Assembly: GCA_033032175.1 (NCBI GenBank)
Contig: CM065325.1
Coordinates: 11,870,930 to 11,934,929 of the forward strand
Direction of reading: 5' to 3'
DNA: 64,000 bases
Source of the DNA: Saturnia japonica
Lineage: Eukaryota > Arthropoda > Insecta > Lepidoptera > Saturniidae
Below the pieces are notes generated by a model. That model saw only the letters and a program-made list of their open reading frames with translations. It made no database searches and had not been told where the DNA came from. How positions within the stretch are numbered: position 1 is the stretch's first letter; every line of letters starts with the position of its first letter. Below are positions 12,501 to 24,438 of the stretch, piece after piece. The translations under genes and the position numbers were made by a program.

Positions 12501-13819
12501 ACCCCTTGAGGTATCCCTTTTTTAAGTGTCGAACGAAAGAATAATCATCTAAATAGTTTCATAAACATACATTTCAGAAAAAGTAGGTAACCTACATTCG
12601 AATTGAGAACCTCCTCCTTTTTTTAAAGTTAACGACTTTATCATTTCTGAATTTAATCATCATAGCTTCCAGTAACAATAGTAATAAAACATTTACTGAA
12701 CATAAAGTTCTTTTGGCGCGTTTAATAGAGGGTAAAATAGAGAGCTGCGCGCGCATCGTGTGACGGAAGTGCGTCATAGTGAAGCGACCAATGACAATAA
12801 TGTGAATTCATTTTAATGATCTCGAATTTTTTATTTTGTAAAAATAACTTCACGCTATATAAGTATTATAAAGGTCGGGAAAATTAATCCCAACAGAAAT
12901 GTAACTGTGAAAAAGGGGCCAAGTTCGGTAGAAATGACGTTCAGGGTAATCGTTGTCACCGATAAAAGAACTGAGATCTAACAGGTGCCAAGTTCCATAG
13001 TAGTTCTTTTAATTACAGCTATAGGAATGTGCGTTCTTCAAATTTTTATGTTTTGGTGGTATCACTATGCTATGGTATGTATGCTATCATACGATATTTT
13101 CCTTCGCCGAAAGTTCAGGCGATCGACGTAGTGTCCGAACATCGGCCTTCTATAATCACCGTTATCGTCTTCATTCATATCGTCACTTAATATCAGGTGA
13201 GATTGTGCTCAAACAGGAACAACATAAAACAGGGAAAAAATTTAGTAACTAAATATCAAATAATTATATTAACTAACCCCGTAGACCAGCAACGGGCGAA
13301 CCTGCGAACAACACAATTATTGATTATTATTATACACTGGCAGTACTCGCGGTTCCGTACGCGTTCATTACGCTCTAATTATTTACGCCTCGTAATTTTA
13401 TTTTTACTCGTATTTTTGACAATTAGCACATCAGTTATGTGTCCCATGTACAAAACTTCATAAAATTCGGTCAAGCTATTTTTCAGTTATATCAGTCAGT
13501 TAGTTCAGTAAATTTCATACATCATAATCCGGATTATGTCTGTGTGTCAAATTTCATCCCAATCTGTTTAGCCGTTTACCCGTGATTGAGTGGGTAACAA
13601 ACAAATCCACTTTCGCATTTATAGTATTAGTTAGGACTCTGTCAGGAAATTTGCAGAAATAAAATTCATGTACAGCCAGAACACTACAGATTAATTAATA
13701 AAAATATTATTGCAAAAACGTCGGCAAGAACTAGTTTCAAATAAAAAGTTAAAAATCTTACCATCTTCATCATCGCTAGCTGCAACAACAATAATTAGAA
13801 ATGCGAGGAATATATTCAT
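6524..13819 (-). CDS. Gene A: uncharacterised secreted protein, paralogue of gene B (6 exons, 291 aa)
   Basis: Coding exons on the minus strand are 13762-13819, 12181-12392, 9833-9959, 9059-9235, 8396-8577 and 6524-6643. All have GT/AG borders, phases 1, 0, 1, 1, 0 agree, and the total is 876 nt. Exon 1 encodes a signal peptide (MNIFLAFLIIVVAAS). The mature part has the motifs YGYGNGIGTSF, YCMEFYYFCIFYDDTGY, QFPKDNITGSVFD (the Q of the acceptor is not coded), TRISARNPDETLQ, FTKQACVPWMG, GLHYYYN, CTADGLLSWFAV and PQCIYDYAENPG. Six cysteines are shared with gene B, which fits three disulphide bonds in an extracellular protein; several N-x-S/T sites are present. A TATA box lies about 35-42 bp upstream of the ATG and TTTATT at 6487-6496 gives AATAAA signals on this strand just past the stop. 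I do not recognise the family and assign no function. It is convergent with RRP36. Introns hold retroposon relics. Confidence 0.8.
6690..6960 (-). mobile_element. Dispersed retroposon R, copy 1
   Basis: Begins on the plus strand with a T-run and TAGTAGCACGGCAAATTGACGG, so it is a poly(A)-tailed element on the minus strand. Other copies are at 7886-8120, 9412-9650, 15228-15345 (inverted), 15421-15665, 17696-17908, 19070-19188 plus 24767-24972 (inverted), and 38781-38985. No ORF. Likely a SINE or a LINE 3' end. It lies in the last intron of gene A. Confidence 0.6.
7429..7790 (+). mobile_element. Retroposon, GACTACAGAATG family
   Basis: Contains GTGGACTACAGAATGCCCG near the head and AAATCGGTCCAACCGTTTCG near the tail, then an A/C/G-rich end. 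It matches the relics at 4091 and 57865. Inside the 3' part of gene A's last intron, no coding frame. Confidence 0.55.
7886..8120 (-). mobile_element. Dispersed retroposon R, copy 2
   Basis: Contains TTAGCACGGCAAATTGACGG and ACCATCGAGAGATCTTCAG, matching the copy at 6690. Last intron of gene A. Confidence 0.55.
9412..9650 (-). mobile_element. Dispersed retroposon R, diverged copy 3
   Basis: Shares the CACCTGATGGTAAG core and the GTCTCTTCACG stretch with the copy at 7886. It lies in the intron between exons 3 and 4 of gene A. A C-run follows at 9660-9672. Confidence 0.4.
10605..10988 (+). mobile_element. Two adjacent retroposon relics of one family
   Basis: 10605-10712 is a 3' part (TTAGCGCATTCAAACAAACA), and 10724-10988 is a fuller copy starting CTAGCTGATCCGCAAAAC and ending TTATAATATTAGTATAGAT. 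The second carries the same TTAGCGCGTTCAACCAAACA stretch. Head and tail wording is typical of abundant lepidopteran RTE-related retroposons. Gene A intron 2. Confidence 0.5.
11638..11946 (+). mobile_element. Retroposon relic (CTAGCTGGTACCCGCGACTT family)
   Basis: Head CTAGCTGGTACCCGCGACTT and tail TTTCACATTTATTATATTAG are seen. A 3' fragment of the same family (GTCAAATTTCAT, AGCCGTTTACCCGTGATTGA) lies at 13505-13635, in gene A intron 1, and a head-only piece at 28325-28370. No coding frame. Confidence 0.5.
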
Positions 13820-13853
13820 ATTTACAATTTTTCTTGTTCTATAAAAAGGTTCC

Positions 13854-13861
13854 TTTATATA
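13854..13861 (-). promoter_or_regulatory. TATA box of gene A
   Basis: TATATAAA on the minus strand ends 34 bases upstream of the predicted ATG at 13819. With the usual 30-bp spacing transcription would begin close to 13828, giving a very short 5' leader. A strong TATA box fits an inducible, highly expressed secreted product; that last point is inference. Confidence 0.6.
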
Positions 13862-14399
13862 AACGTAAAAAAACCTGATTACGTATTTTAGTAACGTAGA
13901 TGAGTGGAAGCTTTCGTCATAAAATAAATTTATTAAATTAAATAGGTATTTCCAAAAGCGAGTTTATTATTTAACTTTCGTCGTAACGACATTTACAACT
14001 GTTACCAGTTTTGTTAAAATAATAAAAATATAATATATTACGTCAATTTGTATACTTACATCTGTTTCTATTGACATAAGTTTATAACAATGTAATTAAT
14101 AAAAACTGTCGAAAATTCATCTGTATAAGAACATTTTATTGTATTCGTACTCATTGTTTTCAACAATGGTACAGTATCGAATTGACAAATACTAGTATCA
14201 GCACGCTATTACTGCCGCGTTTCTGGTTGGGTTCCGACTAGCTAATTGTAGCATATTAGGACAGTTATAGCATTTATTGGTAGGAGGGTAAGTGTACACG
14301 ACTTGGTCGCAAATACAATGCATGTGGTGGTAAACCCGCAGTCTAGTGACACTGCGCTTGCAATCACTTAGCAACCCACATAAATCATTATACACAATA

Positions 14400-15221
14400 T
14401 GTACATACATACGTGCACACCACATAGGTACAAAGGTTCTGTAAGGGACCTTTTTTTCTTTTTTACGCTAGTTAGTGTAGACCATATTTCAGATCACTGT
14501 ATACTCATATACATACATTCCTCACTTCCTCCCAGGAGGCAGGGACATGTATGTATGTTTATTGTTACGACCTGTTACAGCCAATTTAAAAAGAGAGAAA
14601 ATCCTGTTCCCGAGATATCTCTAAGCAACTACAAACCTCTCAGGACTTCGAAATAATGTTCGCGTCGTAAACAACCGCGGCGCATGTTTGTGTGCGATTA
14701 CCTCATCGAGTAAGCATAGAAACTAAACGTCGAGAAAGTTAGCGACGATTCACGATTTTTCTGCAATCGTTTAGTGAAGGTATTTAAGCGTCACACGTGC
14801 GCGGCGCCGAGGCTGTTCAGTTTTGATTTATAAAGCGAAAACAACGAGCGATAAAAGAAGCGAAACCACAGTGAAATAAATAACAGTGTTGTGAGTTCGT
14901 GTAATTTGTAACTGTGTGTAATTGAAATAAATCTTCTTCACGTCAAACATCGGCAGTTTTAATACCCACGGGTGTAACAATATGTTGGTTTACCTCGAAT
15001 TTTACGCATAGGGAATAAGTCAGAACGCGACTTCACTGCAATCGCGTCAACAGCCCAAGCCGAGGTCCGGCCACTTTGGTACCCTTGCGCGCTTGTTGCC
15101 CACGCTTTCACGGGTGAGTGCCCTAAGAGCTCAGCCTCAAGCCCGGTAAAGCTGTAAAAGACATCAGCGGCTCTGTTTTTGGATAGGGCTCCTCAGTCAG
15201 TTCTATAAATAATAAAAAAAA
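14400..15221 (+). mobile_element. Jockey 3'-UTR copy, split by a solo LTR
   Basis: 14400-14561 and 14981-15221 match the 3' UTR of the full-length Jockey element (about 35640-36065), including GGTTCTGTAAGGGACC, CTCCCAGGAGG and GGATAGGGC. The two parts are interrupted at 14562-14980. No coding part is kept, as expected for a 5'-truncated LINE insertion. Confidence 0.75.
14562..14980. mobile_element. Solo LTR candidate
   Basis: An about 419-bp block interrupts the Jockey 3'-UTR copy. Its ends are inverted (TTGTTAC and GTAACAA), and it contains a TATTTAAG or TATAAAG-like element and AATAAA near the 3' end on the plus strand, the order expected in an LTR. Flanks TATGTT occur on both sides but not at the exact borders, so the target duplication is unclear. 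Confidence 0.5.
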
Positions 15222-15227
15222 CCTTCA

Positions 15228-15665
15228 CTGACTGTCTTTTGATTTGTCGCGTTTCGGGATCAGCCAGTGCACATGGCGATGTATTGCCGATCTCTTGTTG
15301 ATTGTCGTTCGTTTTTGGATTGTACTATACGTAGGTACCATTTGGCATAGAGCCGAGCTACGATAAAGATAAAATGAAAATCATACAGCCCTTATTATTG
15401 CTCGACCGCCTTTTTATACAACTAAGGTGACAAATAACCATATGGCCGACCTGATGGTAAGTACGTTGCTACCGTTGCTAGGTATCACTAGCGCGTTACC
15501 GAAAGTTGAAGCCCCTGCCCCAAGGAGCTCTGGAAACGCAACATAAGGTTATTTAGCTCCGATCTTCTGTAGAGTTCTGTAGGGTCTTCCACCAGTCGGA
15601 ATGTCCCAAGTAGAAACTCTAAAGAAATTTCTCTGTGTCCTACCTCTCTTGTAGTCTACCTCTTG
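15228..15665. mobile_element. Two retroposon R copies in opposite orientation
   Basis: 15228-15345 carries GTCGCGTTTCGGGATCAG and reads opposite to the copy at 6690; 15421-15665 carries the CCTGATGGTAAGTA core in the forward sense. Both are diverged and non-coding. Confidence 0.4.
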
Positions 15666-15724
15666 TAACTACGACTCCTGCTTAATGCAAATTCGAGTAA
15701 ATAACGTTTTATTTTAACTATTTC

Positions 15725-16196
15725 TAAGCATACAGACTTTCTTCTTCTTACCCCTTATCCTACCTACTTAATTAGGGTCGGCTCAACATATTTCTTCTTC
15801 CATTCAATCAAATATCATCTCTGTATTCACTACTTTTATACTCATATAATTATTTACACAATCCAACCATACCTTCTTCGGTCTTTCTCTACTCCTATAT
15901 CCATCCATCTTCATACTTAGCATTCTTTTAGTTATATGACGTTCATCCCTTCTCACAGCATGCCCGTACCACGCTAGCCTATAACCCCTCAACTTTTCTG
16001 TGACTGATGCTATTTTAAGACTTCCTGTAATAAACTCATTCCTGATCTTATCCATTCTAGTTATTACACACATCCGTCTTAATATTCGCATCTCTGTCAC
16101 GTCTAATCTTCTTTCTTCCATTTCTTTTGTTGCCCAACACTTAGATCTATACGTCAAGACAAGTCTCGTAATGGTTTTATGCATATGGTTTTCCAA
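15725..16196 (-). pseudogene. Non-LTR retrotransposon reverse transcriptase C-terminus (fragment)
   Basis: A 130-codon minus-strand frame (16196 to 15804) contains LVLTYRSKCWATKEMEERRL and RLAWYGHAVRRDERHITKR, wording of the post-RT C-terminal region of insect RTE-related LINE proteins. The catalytic domain is missing: a 5'-truncated copy. The 3' tail on this strand passes through a short GCCGACCCTAATTAAG stretch to about 15725. It abuts the RTE copy at 16203 on the same strand. Confidence 0.65.
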
Positions 16197-16202
16197 GCTG
16201 AT

Positions 16203-17695
16203 TATCTATCATCATCATTTCAGCCGTAGGACGTCCACTGCTGAACATAGGCCTCCCCCATAGATCTCCAGAGCGACCGATCTTGTGCGGCCTGCACCCA
16301 ACGGCTCCCAGCGACCTTTATTATGTCGTCTTTCCATCTAGGAGGGGGCCGTCCTACGCTGCGCTTTCCGGTGTGTGGTCTTCACTCGAGAACCTTTCTG
16401 CCCCAACGGCCATCAGTTCTACGAACTATGTGCCCCGCCCACTGCCACTTCAACTTGCTAATCCTTTTGGCTATGTCGGTTACCTTAGTTTGTCTACGGA
16501 TCTCCTCATTTCTGATTTGATCTCGTAGAGAAACACCAAGCATAGCCCTCTCCATAGCTCGCTGAGCGACCTTGAGCTTTCTTATGAGGCCCACAGTGAG
16601 CGACCACGTCTCTGTGCCGTATGTCATCACTGGCAACACACACTGGTCAAAGACTTTCGTCTTGAGGCACTGAGGTATTTTGGACGAGAAGACGTCGCGC
16701 AGTTTCCCGAACGCTGCCCAGCCGAGTTGGATTCGTCGACTGACCTCTTTTTCAAAGTTGGACCTACCTAACTGGACTGTTTGTCCCAGGTAGACATATT
16801 CTTCAATAACTTCTAGACAAGAGTTCCCAACTGATACTGGGGTGGGCACCACATGGACATTCGACATGATTTTCGTCTTGTCCATGTTCATTTTAAGGCC
16901 CACCTGTTTAGAAACTTTGTCGAGGCCATCGAGCATTGTGCCAAGATCTTCCAGCGATTCTGCCATGACTACGATGTCGTCAGCAAATCGAAGGTGAGTG
17001 ATGTACTCGCCATTGACATTGATGCCGAGTCCTTGCCATTCCAGGAGCTTGAAGGCGTCTTCTAGAGCGGCGGTAAACAGTTTCGGAGATATTACGTCTC
17101 CCTGTCTAACGCCTCTTTTCTCAAAGGAATTGCCTTCGTGCACTGCTTCTGTACTCGGACCGACATGGTGGCGTTGTTTTACAAGCACTTCAACACTTCG
17201 ATATATCGATAGTCAATACGGCATCGCTGGAGAGACTGCAACACTGCCCAGGTTTCGACCGAGGTTTTGGCTTTTTCGTAGTCCACGAACGCTAAGCATA
17301 AAGGCAGATTATACTCCTCAGTCTTCTGTATAATCTGCCGCAGCGTATAGATGTGGTCTATTGTGCTAAAGCCTTTTCGGAAACCGGCTTGTTCGGGAGG
17401 CTGGAAGTCATCAAACTTGTGCTCGAGACGATTCGTGATGACCCTCGAAAACAGCTTATAAACATGGCTCAGCAATGAGATGGGCCGATAGTTCTTCAAT
17501 AAGGTTTTATCACCTTTCTTGAAGAACAGGACCACCACGCTGCCGCCCCACGTTTCCGGCGTTTTACCCTCGAGTATAACGGAATTAAAGAGCTTCTGCA
17601 GGACCTTAAGTACCGGTGTTCCACCCGCTTTAAGAAGCTCTGATGTAATTCCGTCATCACCCGGATGATTATTAATTAATTTTCCAATGGTTGTA
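16203..17695 (-). pseudogene. RTE-clade LINE, 5'-truncated and broken reverse transcriptase
   Basis: Minus-strand frames 17538-17179 and 17188-16382 are consecutive parts of one RTE reverse transcriptase, joined by a frameshift near 17180-17190. Visible motifs are LLKNYRPISLLSHVYKL, EQAGFRKGFSTIDHIYTL, LAFVDYEKA (motif A), KRGVRQGDVISPKLF and HLRFADDIVVMAE (motif C). The usual AFDS after motif A reads AKTS. The second frame ends in a TGA at 16382 where the family continues into a GRPP/QDRSLWRSMGEAYV-like tail, which is still legible to 16230. The 3' end is a GATGATGATAGATA run, typical of RTE. The endonuclease is absent. Dead copy; any activity is excluded by the lesions. Confidence 0.85.
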
Positions 17696-17908
17696 GTTTT
17701 TTTTTAATAGCACGACACATTGATGACACTGTCCCTAATAATACGCACAGTATAATCCAATTACAACGGCGACCACCGAGAGAGATCGTAATCAATCGAC
17801 GGTCGCTGCTATCATGCCAACCTGCATAAATTTAACTAGATATTCTCAAGCTGATCTCGAAACGTGACACGCAAAAGCGAGTCATTATGATAGACTTGAT
17901 ATAATATT
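17696..17908 (-). mobile_element. Retroposon R, copy near-identical to 24767-24972 (inverted)
   Basis: T-run then TAGCACGACACATTGATGAC; the tail is on the minus strand. Nearly base-for-base the reverse complement of 24767-24972, including the CTACAAC stretch beyond the A-tail. Confidence 0.7.
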
Positions 17909-19069
17909 GATTGTCTATATTATTTTATAAATATAACTACAAAAAGAAAAATATATACTTTATACACTTGTTATTCTGTAATATTTTATTGATACAGTTG
18001 ATGAAGAAAATGTATTGTTTTCCCGGTTTTAACTACTGGGTAGTGTGTTATAATATATGACCATATCATTAGCATATTAGCAAATAAATGAAAAGGATTT
18101 TGAAATTTTTTGCTGTTAATTCTCTACTATTAAAGAATATTCCAGAATTGTGGTGGACCCCCTTGAGTAAAGATTTTAATAGTAATAATAATGTATGTAT
18201 TTTTACATACTCTTTTTACAGCTCAAATATCATCTAAAACATTATAATTTTTTCTATAGAAATATTTTTATCTTGTTTAAGAGTTTTGGTAATGTTGCCC
18301 TTTGCAAAATTAAATTGAAGAAGAATTAACTGAAGTAGTAGGTATATCCTTACATATCCTATATCCTTCTTCTTAACATATAAAAAATATTTCAAAAGAA
18401 ATTATGTACCTACACAGATTAGAAAGTGTTTTTTTTTACATTTAGGCTTACTTAACTATAGTTTTGTAATTTCGCCTGATGTTTAACGTGGTTGTGGCTA
18501 AAGTTTCGAACCTTACTGTGTAGATTTTCGGGAAATTTGCAATCATAACAACAATCAAACAGATTTCCCTTTCACATTTGAAAAGTCTAGATGAATTTGT
18601 TTTTACTTTGCCATACTACATGCTACACGTGTTTCGCAAGGACAAAGCGATGGCTGAAATTGGTAAATATCGGTTTCAGAATGACAAATTCATATACCAG
18701 TTAACAAAAGGTAAAATCAATAAGACCGGATGTTTAGTAATGTAAATCATTAAATTTATTACAGGTTTTCAAAAAATAATTTAACCTGTACCACCTGTAG
18801 ATACTTAGGATTCGTACTTAGCCTATTCATAGGTTAAATTCAGGTATTACCACAAAGTGAGAATATCTTCTCTACCGTTGCATTTGAACGTAGAATCAGG
18901 TGTAAGGTGTGTTGAACACGCCCAAGCCAACTGTCATATATGTAGGTAGTTGTAAGTTAGTTGATAATAATAGACTAAGTAGTTTAAGTTGTCACTGTTT
19001 TCTTTCGTCAATGGACGCCTTATATTACGATCGTTTCGTTGCGCTCCCTAAATAATACCTTGTTAGGAT
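17909..19069. other. No gene recognised
   Basis: AT-rich sequence with only short frames and no splice-bounded exon or repeat that I can name. Confidence 0.5.
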
Positions 19070-19188
19070 ATTTATGTCACCAACCTCACCTGCACGTGGT
19101 GCACCCGGCTGAGTAACAAACGAGGAAATGGCGATAGCGGGCTGTTTTGGCCGACTGAGTCGCGACAACCATGCATGTAGTAAAAGTC

Positions 19189-19416
19189 TGTGGCGGCAAG
19201 ACAGTTTTCTGAATGAGAGAGGTGGCAACCGGATAGACGAGGTGTCATAAAGAAAAAGGTTCTCAAAACTATTTTGTGATCTTTATGACTACAGTTGTTA
19301 CTTAGCAACAGATGGTTATTAATGATTGATTAAAAGGTTCTATAGTGTTATTTATTGTATTAATATAAAATTGTTGTGTTCTCTGTTCGTGTTAATATAG
19401 ATTAAAAGGTACTACA
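19189..19416 (+). repeat. 5' LTR of the CsRn1-type element
   Basis: Starts TGTGGCGGCAAGACAG and ends GGTACTACA (228 bp). AATATAAAATTG and TATTTATTG-like signals lie in its second half. Confidence 0.9.
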
Positions 19417-19417
19417 T

Positions 19418-19431
19418 TGGTGACCCCTACG
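19418..19431 (+). other. Primer-binding site, tRNA-Trp type
   Basis: TGGTGACCCCTACG follows the LTR by one base. It matches the tRNA-Trp primer site known from Rous sarcoma virus in 13 of 14 positions (recalled, not searched), the same tRNA reported for CsRn1 and Kabuki. Confidence 0.7.
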
Positions 19432-20417
19432 AAAAAACACATAGGAATTTCAAGATAGTGTTATATAAAACACAAGGAGTACATAGCATGTTAGTACACA
19501 ATAATTAGTTACTTTAATTACATAGACATAATCAAAAATGACTGAGAAATGTCATAAAGTTTTATAAATTAAAACTTATAATTATGAATACCAACATACT
19601 TAAAATGTCTATTATAATTTAAATACAATGAAGAGAGAATGAACATTTAATGGAGATTTTTCATCAAATTCTCAACCATCAAAGGAAAACAAGGATAGAT
19701 ACCTCATCAGGGAAAGCTGATTTTTTTCCAATTGTATGCGCTTGGCAAGATAAAGGAATACTTGGTGCAGTCATATACTAGACATGTCATAAACAGTGCA
19801 GAAAAGAATAACATCACTTGTGTTATCTCACATCATTGACCCAAAAACTTTTACTTTTAGTTTATAACATGCATTGGTTGCAATAACATATGTTTTAATT
19901 ATTTGTATTGTATTTAAAAAAAAAAAAATACCATGCATATTTAACATTATGTACCTATTAGTTCGATAATACTTTTATATGTGTATACATATACTAGTAA
20001 CTAGTATTAGTTCACCGACATTGTTTGTTTTGTGTTTATAAACTTTTACAATGTTTTAAGGTAAATTACTATTTAATAACTATTATACTTAAATAGTTTA
20101 ATTAGTCAGTTATTACACTTAAAGTTTTATTAAGTATAGAGAACTAACTACCTGAAAATTATTTTGTGCATTTTATATTCAACTTTGTTTATTGTATGTG
20201 AAAACTAATGCTTAAGGCCGTTTCACATGTATGTTACAGCAAACGGTGATAAATAATTGTACCATATAACATATGTTCTCAACTTTTTTTTTTAGTTTGA
20301 TTTAGGTTTTAATTGTTTGATTGATTTTTCTTTCCTTTCTCATACTTGTCATACTTACATTGTACTAATTTACTGTTTTCTTTGATTTATTCCTTAAATA
20401 AATATATATTTTTTACA

Positions 20418-21281
20418 ATGTCTTCAGAAGAGGAACTGCAACAGCAGGTCAAAGACCTGCAAAGGCAATTGACACTTTTATCACCTGCACACACCAGGCC
20501 CTCGAATGTAAGTGGTGTATCAATTAAACTGAGCAGTTTCTGGGAGGACAAACCAAAGTAATGGTTTGCTCAAGCAGAGGCCCAATTTGATATAGCTGGA
20601 ATCACACAAGATTCAACAAAATATGGCCACATTTTATCTGTTCTGGATGCACGGGTGGCTGATGAGGTGGAGGATGTTATATCCAACCCACCCGGAACTA
20701 ATAAATATGAGCACCTCAAGAACGAACTCATTCGCCGTTTATCATTTTCTAAAGAACAGCGCGTCAGGAAGTTATTGAGCGAAGAACAACTCGGGGATAG
20801 GAAACCTTCTGCTTTCCTTCGTCACCTTCGCTCGCTTGCTGGCACAACCGTTGGTGAGGAAGGCATATTGCGTGAACTATGGATGCGCCGTTTGCCGCAT
20901 GAAGTTCAAAGGATCCTCATGGCTCAACTTGATTTGCCACTAGACAAAGTGGCCCAAATTGCCGACGCCATTGTTGAAACTCCGTCAACCTCCACGTCAA
21001 TGAGTGTGCATGCTGCGTCCGCACCTCCGCACAACGAACTCGACAGTATCAAAAATTGCCTGCTTGGACTGTCTAAAAAGGTTGACGCCCTCACTGCCGA
21101 ACGCTCACATCGACGGACTAGGTCTAACTCACGTTCCCGTCCGAAGTCCAGGTCTTCATCCAAGTCTACGAGCCTTTGTTGGTATCATAAGAGATTTGCC
21201 ACAAAGGCACATAAGTGCATTGCTCCTTGTAGCTTGACCAACCGGGAAACGTCAACAGCAGTCAGTAGCGACGGCGTCTGA
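20418..21281 (+). pseudogene. gag: CsRn1-type gag with internal stop
   Basis: The frame opens at ATG 20418 (MSSEEELQQQVKDLQRQL), has a TAA at 20559-20561 (codon 48; family expects a leucine there), then continues in frame to a TGA at 21279-21281. The capsid-like helical part is followed by an Arg/Ser-rich stretch and the zinc-binding motif CWYHKRFATKAHKCIAPC, with spacing C-x2-H-x9-C-x3-C. This CHCC finger is diagnostic for CsRn1-clade Gag. The single nonsense codon makes this copy's Gag defective unless read through. The pol frame is +1 relative to gag and overlaps its last about 45 bases. Confidence 0.85.
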
Positions 21282-21342
21282 CTGTGCCGACCATCCCGGC
21301 CGTCGTTTATTTGTCGGAGACACGGGGTCTAACATTCGATAT

Positions 21343-24300
21343 TTGATCGACACAGGCTCGGACATTTGCTGCTACCCACGCCAGTTGCTTAAGGGTCGTT
21401 GTAACCCTACTGAATTTGACGTTCGCGCGGCCAATGGTAGCGCTATAAAAACTTACGGCACCATTTCTCTCCAGTTGAACCTCGGATTGCGTCGCGTTTT
21501 CAGATGGAATTTTACTATCGCAGACGTGGGCACACCTATAATTGGTTCTGACTTTTTATCCCATTACCACCTCTTGCCAGACTGCCGTAACAAAAAACTT
21601 ATAGATGGTACCACGAGGCTGTCCACACCTGCTAGCATCGCACAGGTGACACAGCCCAGTGTGAAAACAACCGTTGCCGGAGATTCGCCATTCATAAAAA
21701 TTTTGGAGCAATTTCCGGACATCACGAGGCCCCCTGGTGTTCACCGGTTTATCAAACACTCGACAGTGCACCATATTATCACTACGGACGGCCCACCAGT
21801 CGCATGTCCTCCGCGTCGCCTCGCTTCACAGAAATTGCTAGCGGCCAAAAAAGAATTTGAAGACATGGTCACTTGTGGTGCAGCGCGCTTATCAAAAAGT
21901 CCTTGGTCTTCACCTTTACATATGGCAAAGAAGGGCCAAGATGGTTGGCGTCCCTGTGGGGACTACCGCGCTTTAAACGCACGTACGATTCCGGATCGTT
22001 ATCCCGTGCGCCACATTGGGGATTTTAACCAGAACTTAGCTGGAGCTACAATGTTTTCCACGGTAGACCTGGTGAAGGCCTATCAGCAAATACCGGTTAA
22101 CCCCGAGGATATAGCCAAAACCGCGATAATCACGCCGTTCGGATTATATGAATTTCCATATATGACGTTCGGACTACGAAATGCAGGACAAACCTTCCAA
22201 AGGTTTATAGATGAGGTAGTGCGTGGCTTTGAGTTTTGGTTTCCGTATGTAGACGATATCTTGGTTTTTTCTCGCTCGTTTGAAGACCACACTCAGCACC
22301 TTCGAGCACTTTTTCAACGTCTTTCCGAATTTGGTGTCGTGGTCAATACCTCGAAGTGCGTCTTTGGCGCCAAGGAAGTGACTTTTTTGGGCTACCGGAT
22401 TTCCAAAGATGGCACTAGTCCACCACTGGAACGAATCGAAGCCCTAAAAAGCTACCCCATGCCTAAAACAGCTGAAGGTTTGCGCAGATTTTTGGGAATG
22501 GTCAATTTTTATCGTCGTTTTCTGCCAAACACGGCGGAGCTACAAGCTCCCCTCATAGATGTACTAGCCTCTACTCAACTGAAAGGCAGCAAACCCGTCC
22601 CTTGGACGTCAGAATTGGAAATGGTTTTTCAAAAATGCAAGGACCACTTAGCCAATGCTACGATTTTGGCTCACCCGAATACGGTTGCAGCTCTGGGACT
22701 TTTTACAGATGCTTCTTCCACTCACGTGGGAGCATGTCTACAACAGAGTGTGGAAGATGATTGGCAACCTCTTGCATTTTTTAGTAAAAAGCTTACTACC
22801 CGGCAATCAACCTGGCCGGCCTATTATCGAGAATTACTCGCAGTCTATGAGGCTGTTCAACACTTTCGACACATTTTGGAGGCGCAACATGTGAGGATTT
22901 ACACCGACCATAAACCCTTGGTTTATGCGTTCTCGCAGCGTCGAGAGAAGCTACCTCCAGCGCAGTTGAACCAGCTATCATTTATATCGCAATTCACGAC
23001 TGACATCGTCCACATCAGCGGGAAGGAAAACGTGGTTGCAGACGCTATGTCTCGTGTCGACACCATTCGCCTCGGAGATAATTTTGATGAACTCGCCGAA
23101 GATCAGGCAGGAGACGAAGAGCTACGCAGAATGATGAGTGACTCGTCCCTCAAGCTGGACAAAGTTCTCGTCCCTGGGACAGACATTACCCTATATTGCG
23201 ATACATCAACGACAAAACCACGGCCGTTCGTCACCCAAAAATTCCGTCGCGTGGTGTTTGATAGAATTCATAATTTAAGTCACCCAAGCGCAAGAAATTC
23301 CGCAAAACTGGTGTCTGACCGATTCGTGTGGCCCAATATTAAAAAGGATTGTCGTAACTGGGCTCAGTCTTGCCTTGCTTGCCAACGTAGCAAGATTACC
23401 AGGCATACCAGCTCACCTCTTGGGACTTTTTCTACACCAACTAGACGATTCCGCCACGTGCACATAGACATTATTGGCCCACTCCCGTATAGTAAAGGAT
23501 ACCATTACTGTCTAACAGCAGTCGATAGATTTTCCCGATGGCCCGAAGCTTGGCCGATGGTGAGTATAACGGCGGAGGAAGTTGCTGAAACATTTTTCAG
23601 TGGCTGGATTGCACGATTTGGCGTTCCGGCCTTGGTCACGACGGATCAGGGCCGGCAATTTGAATCCGCACTCTTTCAGGCTCTAATGCAGCTTTGTTCG
23701 TCAAAGCGCATTCGTACCACGAGTAACCACCCGTGTGCAAACGGGCTTGTCGAGCGGATGCATCGCCAACTGAAAACGGCCCTGATGTGCCACCAAGAAA
23801 CTTGGTTCAAAGCTTTGCCAGTAGTACTTCTTGGCATGCGAGCCTCCCTGAAAGAAGATTTGCAATCCTCACCCGCCGAGCTTGTGTACGGGGAACCACT
23901 GTGCCTGCCCGGCGAATTTCTTTGTCCTGAAACTTCCAAATCCGACACAGACGTAACTAATCTCATTACTCAGTTGAGGCGTTTTATGACTCAACTGCAG
24001 CCTACTCCAGGATCACGGCACGGTAGAAAGCCTAATTTTATCCATAAGGACTTGAAAACTACCAGCCACGTTTTCCTGCGGGACGATACTGTTCGTCCGC
24101 CACTGAAGCCTCCATACAAGGGACCTTTTAAGGTAATTTTTAGGAAGGATAAGACTATTACTATCAGGATGGGGGACAAGAACGTGCAGGTCAGTATTGA
24201 CCGCGTTAAACCGGCGTACATCAACGGGGATGACGAGTCCCACAATTCACCCATGGCACGGGCTTCAGCTACGGTTCCAACCGCAACTTCCGCAGCCCCT

Positions 24301-24438
24301 TCCATGCCTATTTACCCTACTGGGACTACTACTCTTCCTCCTCCAGTATCAACCACTACTGCTACTCCACCGTCGAAACCTGAATATACCACACGTTCGG
24401 GTCGTACAGTACGATTTAAAACGCCTTTCAATATTTGA
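21343..24438 (+). CDS. pol: CsRn1-type Pol polyprotein (protease, RT, RNase H, integrase)
   Basis: An uninterrupted frame of about 1,031 codons; the true frame opens about 105 bases earlier, within the gag overlap, and has no start codon of its own. In order: protease (LIDTGSDI, residues ~2-9), reverse transcriptase with [14 protein letters not shown] and [11 protein letters not shown], RNase H ([26 protein letters not shown]), integrase with the HHCC finger ([10 protein letters not shown] ... CLACQRSK) and DDE residues in [18 protein letters not shown] and [11 protein letters not shown]. The C-terminus is a proline/threonine-rich tail. All catalytic residues visible are kept, so this pol could still be functional if Gag were supplied. 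Confidence 0.92.
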   Translation: MIDTGSDICCYPRQLLKGRCNPTEFDVRAANGSAIKTYGTISLQLNLGLRRVFRWNFTIADVGTPIIGSDFLSHYHLLPDCRNKKLIDGTTRLSTPASIAQVTQPSVKTTVAGDSPFIKILEQFPDITRPPGVHRFIKHSTVHHIITTDGPPVACPPRRLASQKLLAAKKEFEDMVTCGAARLSKSPWSSPLHMAKKGQDGWRPCGDYRALNARTIPDRYPVRHIGDFNQNLAGATMFSTVDLVKAYQQIPVNPEDIAKTAIITPFGLYEFPYMTFGLRNAGQTFQRFIDEVVRGFEFWFPYVDDILVFSRSFEDHTQHLRALFQRLSEFGVVVNTSKCVFGAKEVTFLGYRISKDGTSPPLERIEALKSYPMPKTAEGLRRFLGMVNFYRRFLPNTAELQAPLIDVLASTQLKGSKPVPWTSELEMVFQKCKDHLANATILAHPNTVAALGLFTDASSTHVGACLQQSVEDDWQPLAFFSKKLTTRQSTWPAYYRELLAVYEAVQHFRHILEAQHVRIYTDHKPLVYAFSQRREKLPPAQLNQLSFISQFTTDIVHISGKENVVADAMSRVDTIRLGDNFDELAEDQAGDEELRRMMSDSSLKLDKVLVPGTDITLYCDTSTTKPRPFVTQKFRRVVFDRIHNLSHPSARNSAKLVSDRFVWPNIKKDCRNWAQSCLACQRSKITRHTSSPLGTFSTPTRRFRHVHIDIIGPLPYSKGYHYCLTAVDRFSRWPEAWPMVSITAEEVAETFFSGWIARFGVPALVTTDQGRQFESALFQALMQLCSSKRIRTTSNHPCANGLVERMHRQLKTALMCHQETWFKALPVVLLGMRASLKEDLQSSPAELVYGEPLCLPGEFLCPETSKSDTDVTNLITQLRRFMTQLQPTPGSRHGRKPNFIHKDLKTTSHVFLRDDTVRPPLKPPYKGPFKVIFRKDKTITIRMGDKNVQVSIDRVKPAYINGDDESHNSPMARASATVPTATSAAPSMPIYPTGTTTLPPPVSTTTATPPSKPEYTTRSGRTVRFKTPFNI

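Noticed and set aside
23676..24305. Antisense ORFs within the gypsy pol
   Set aside because: They are shadows of the conserved pol frame on the other strand.
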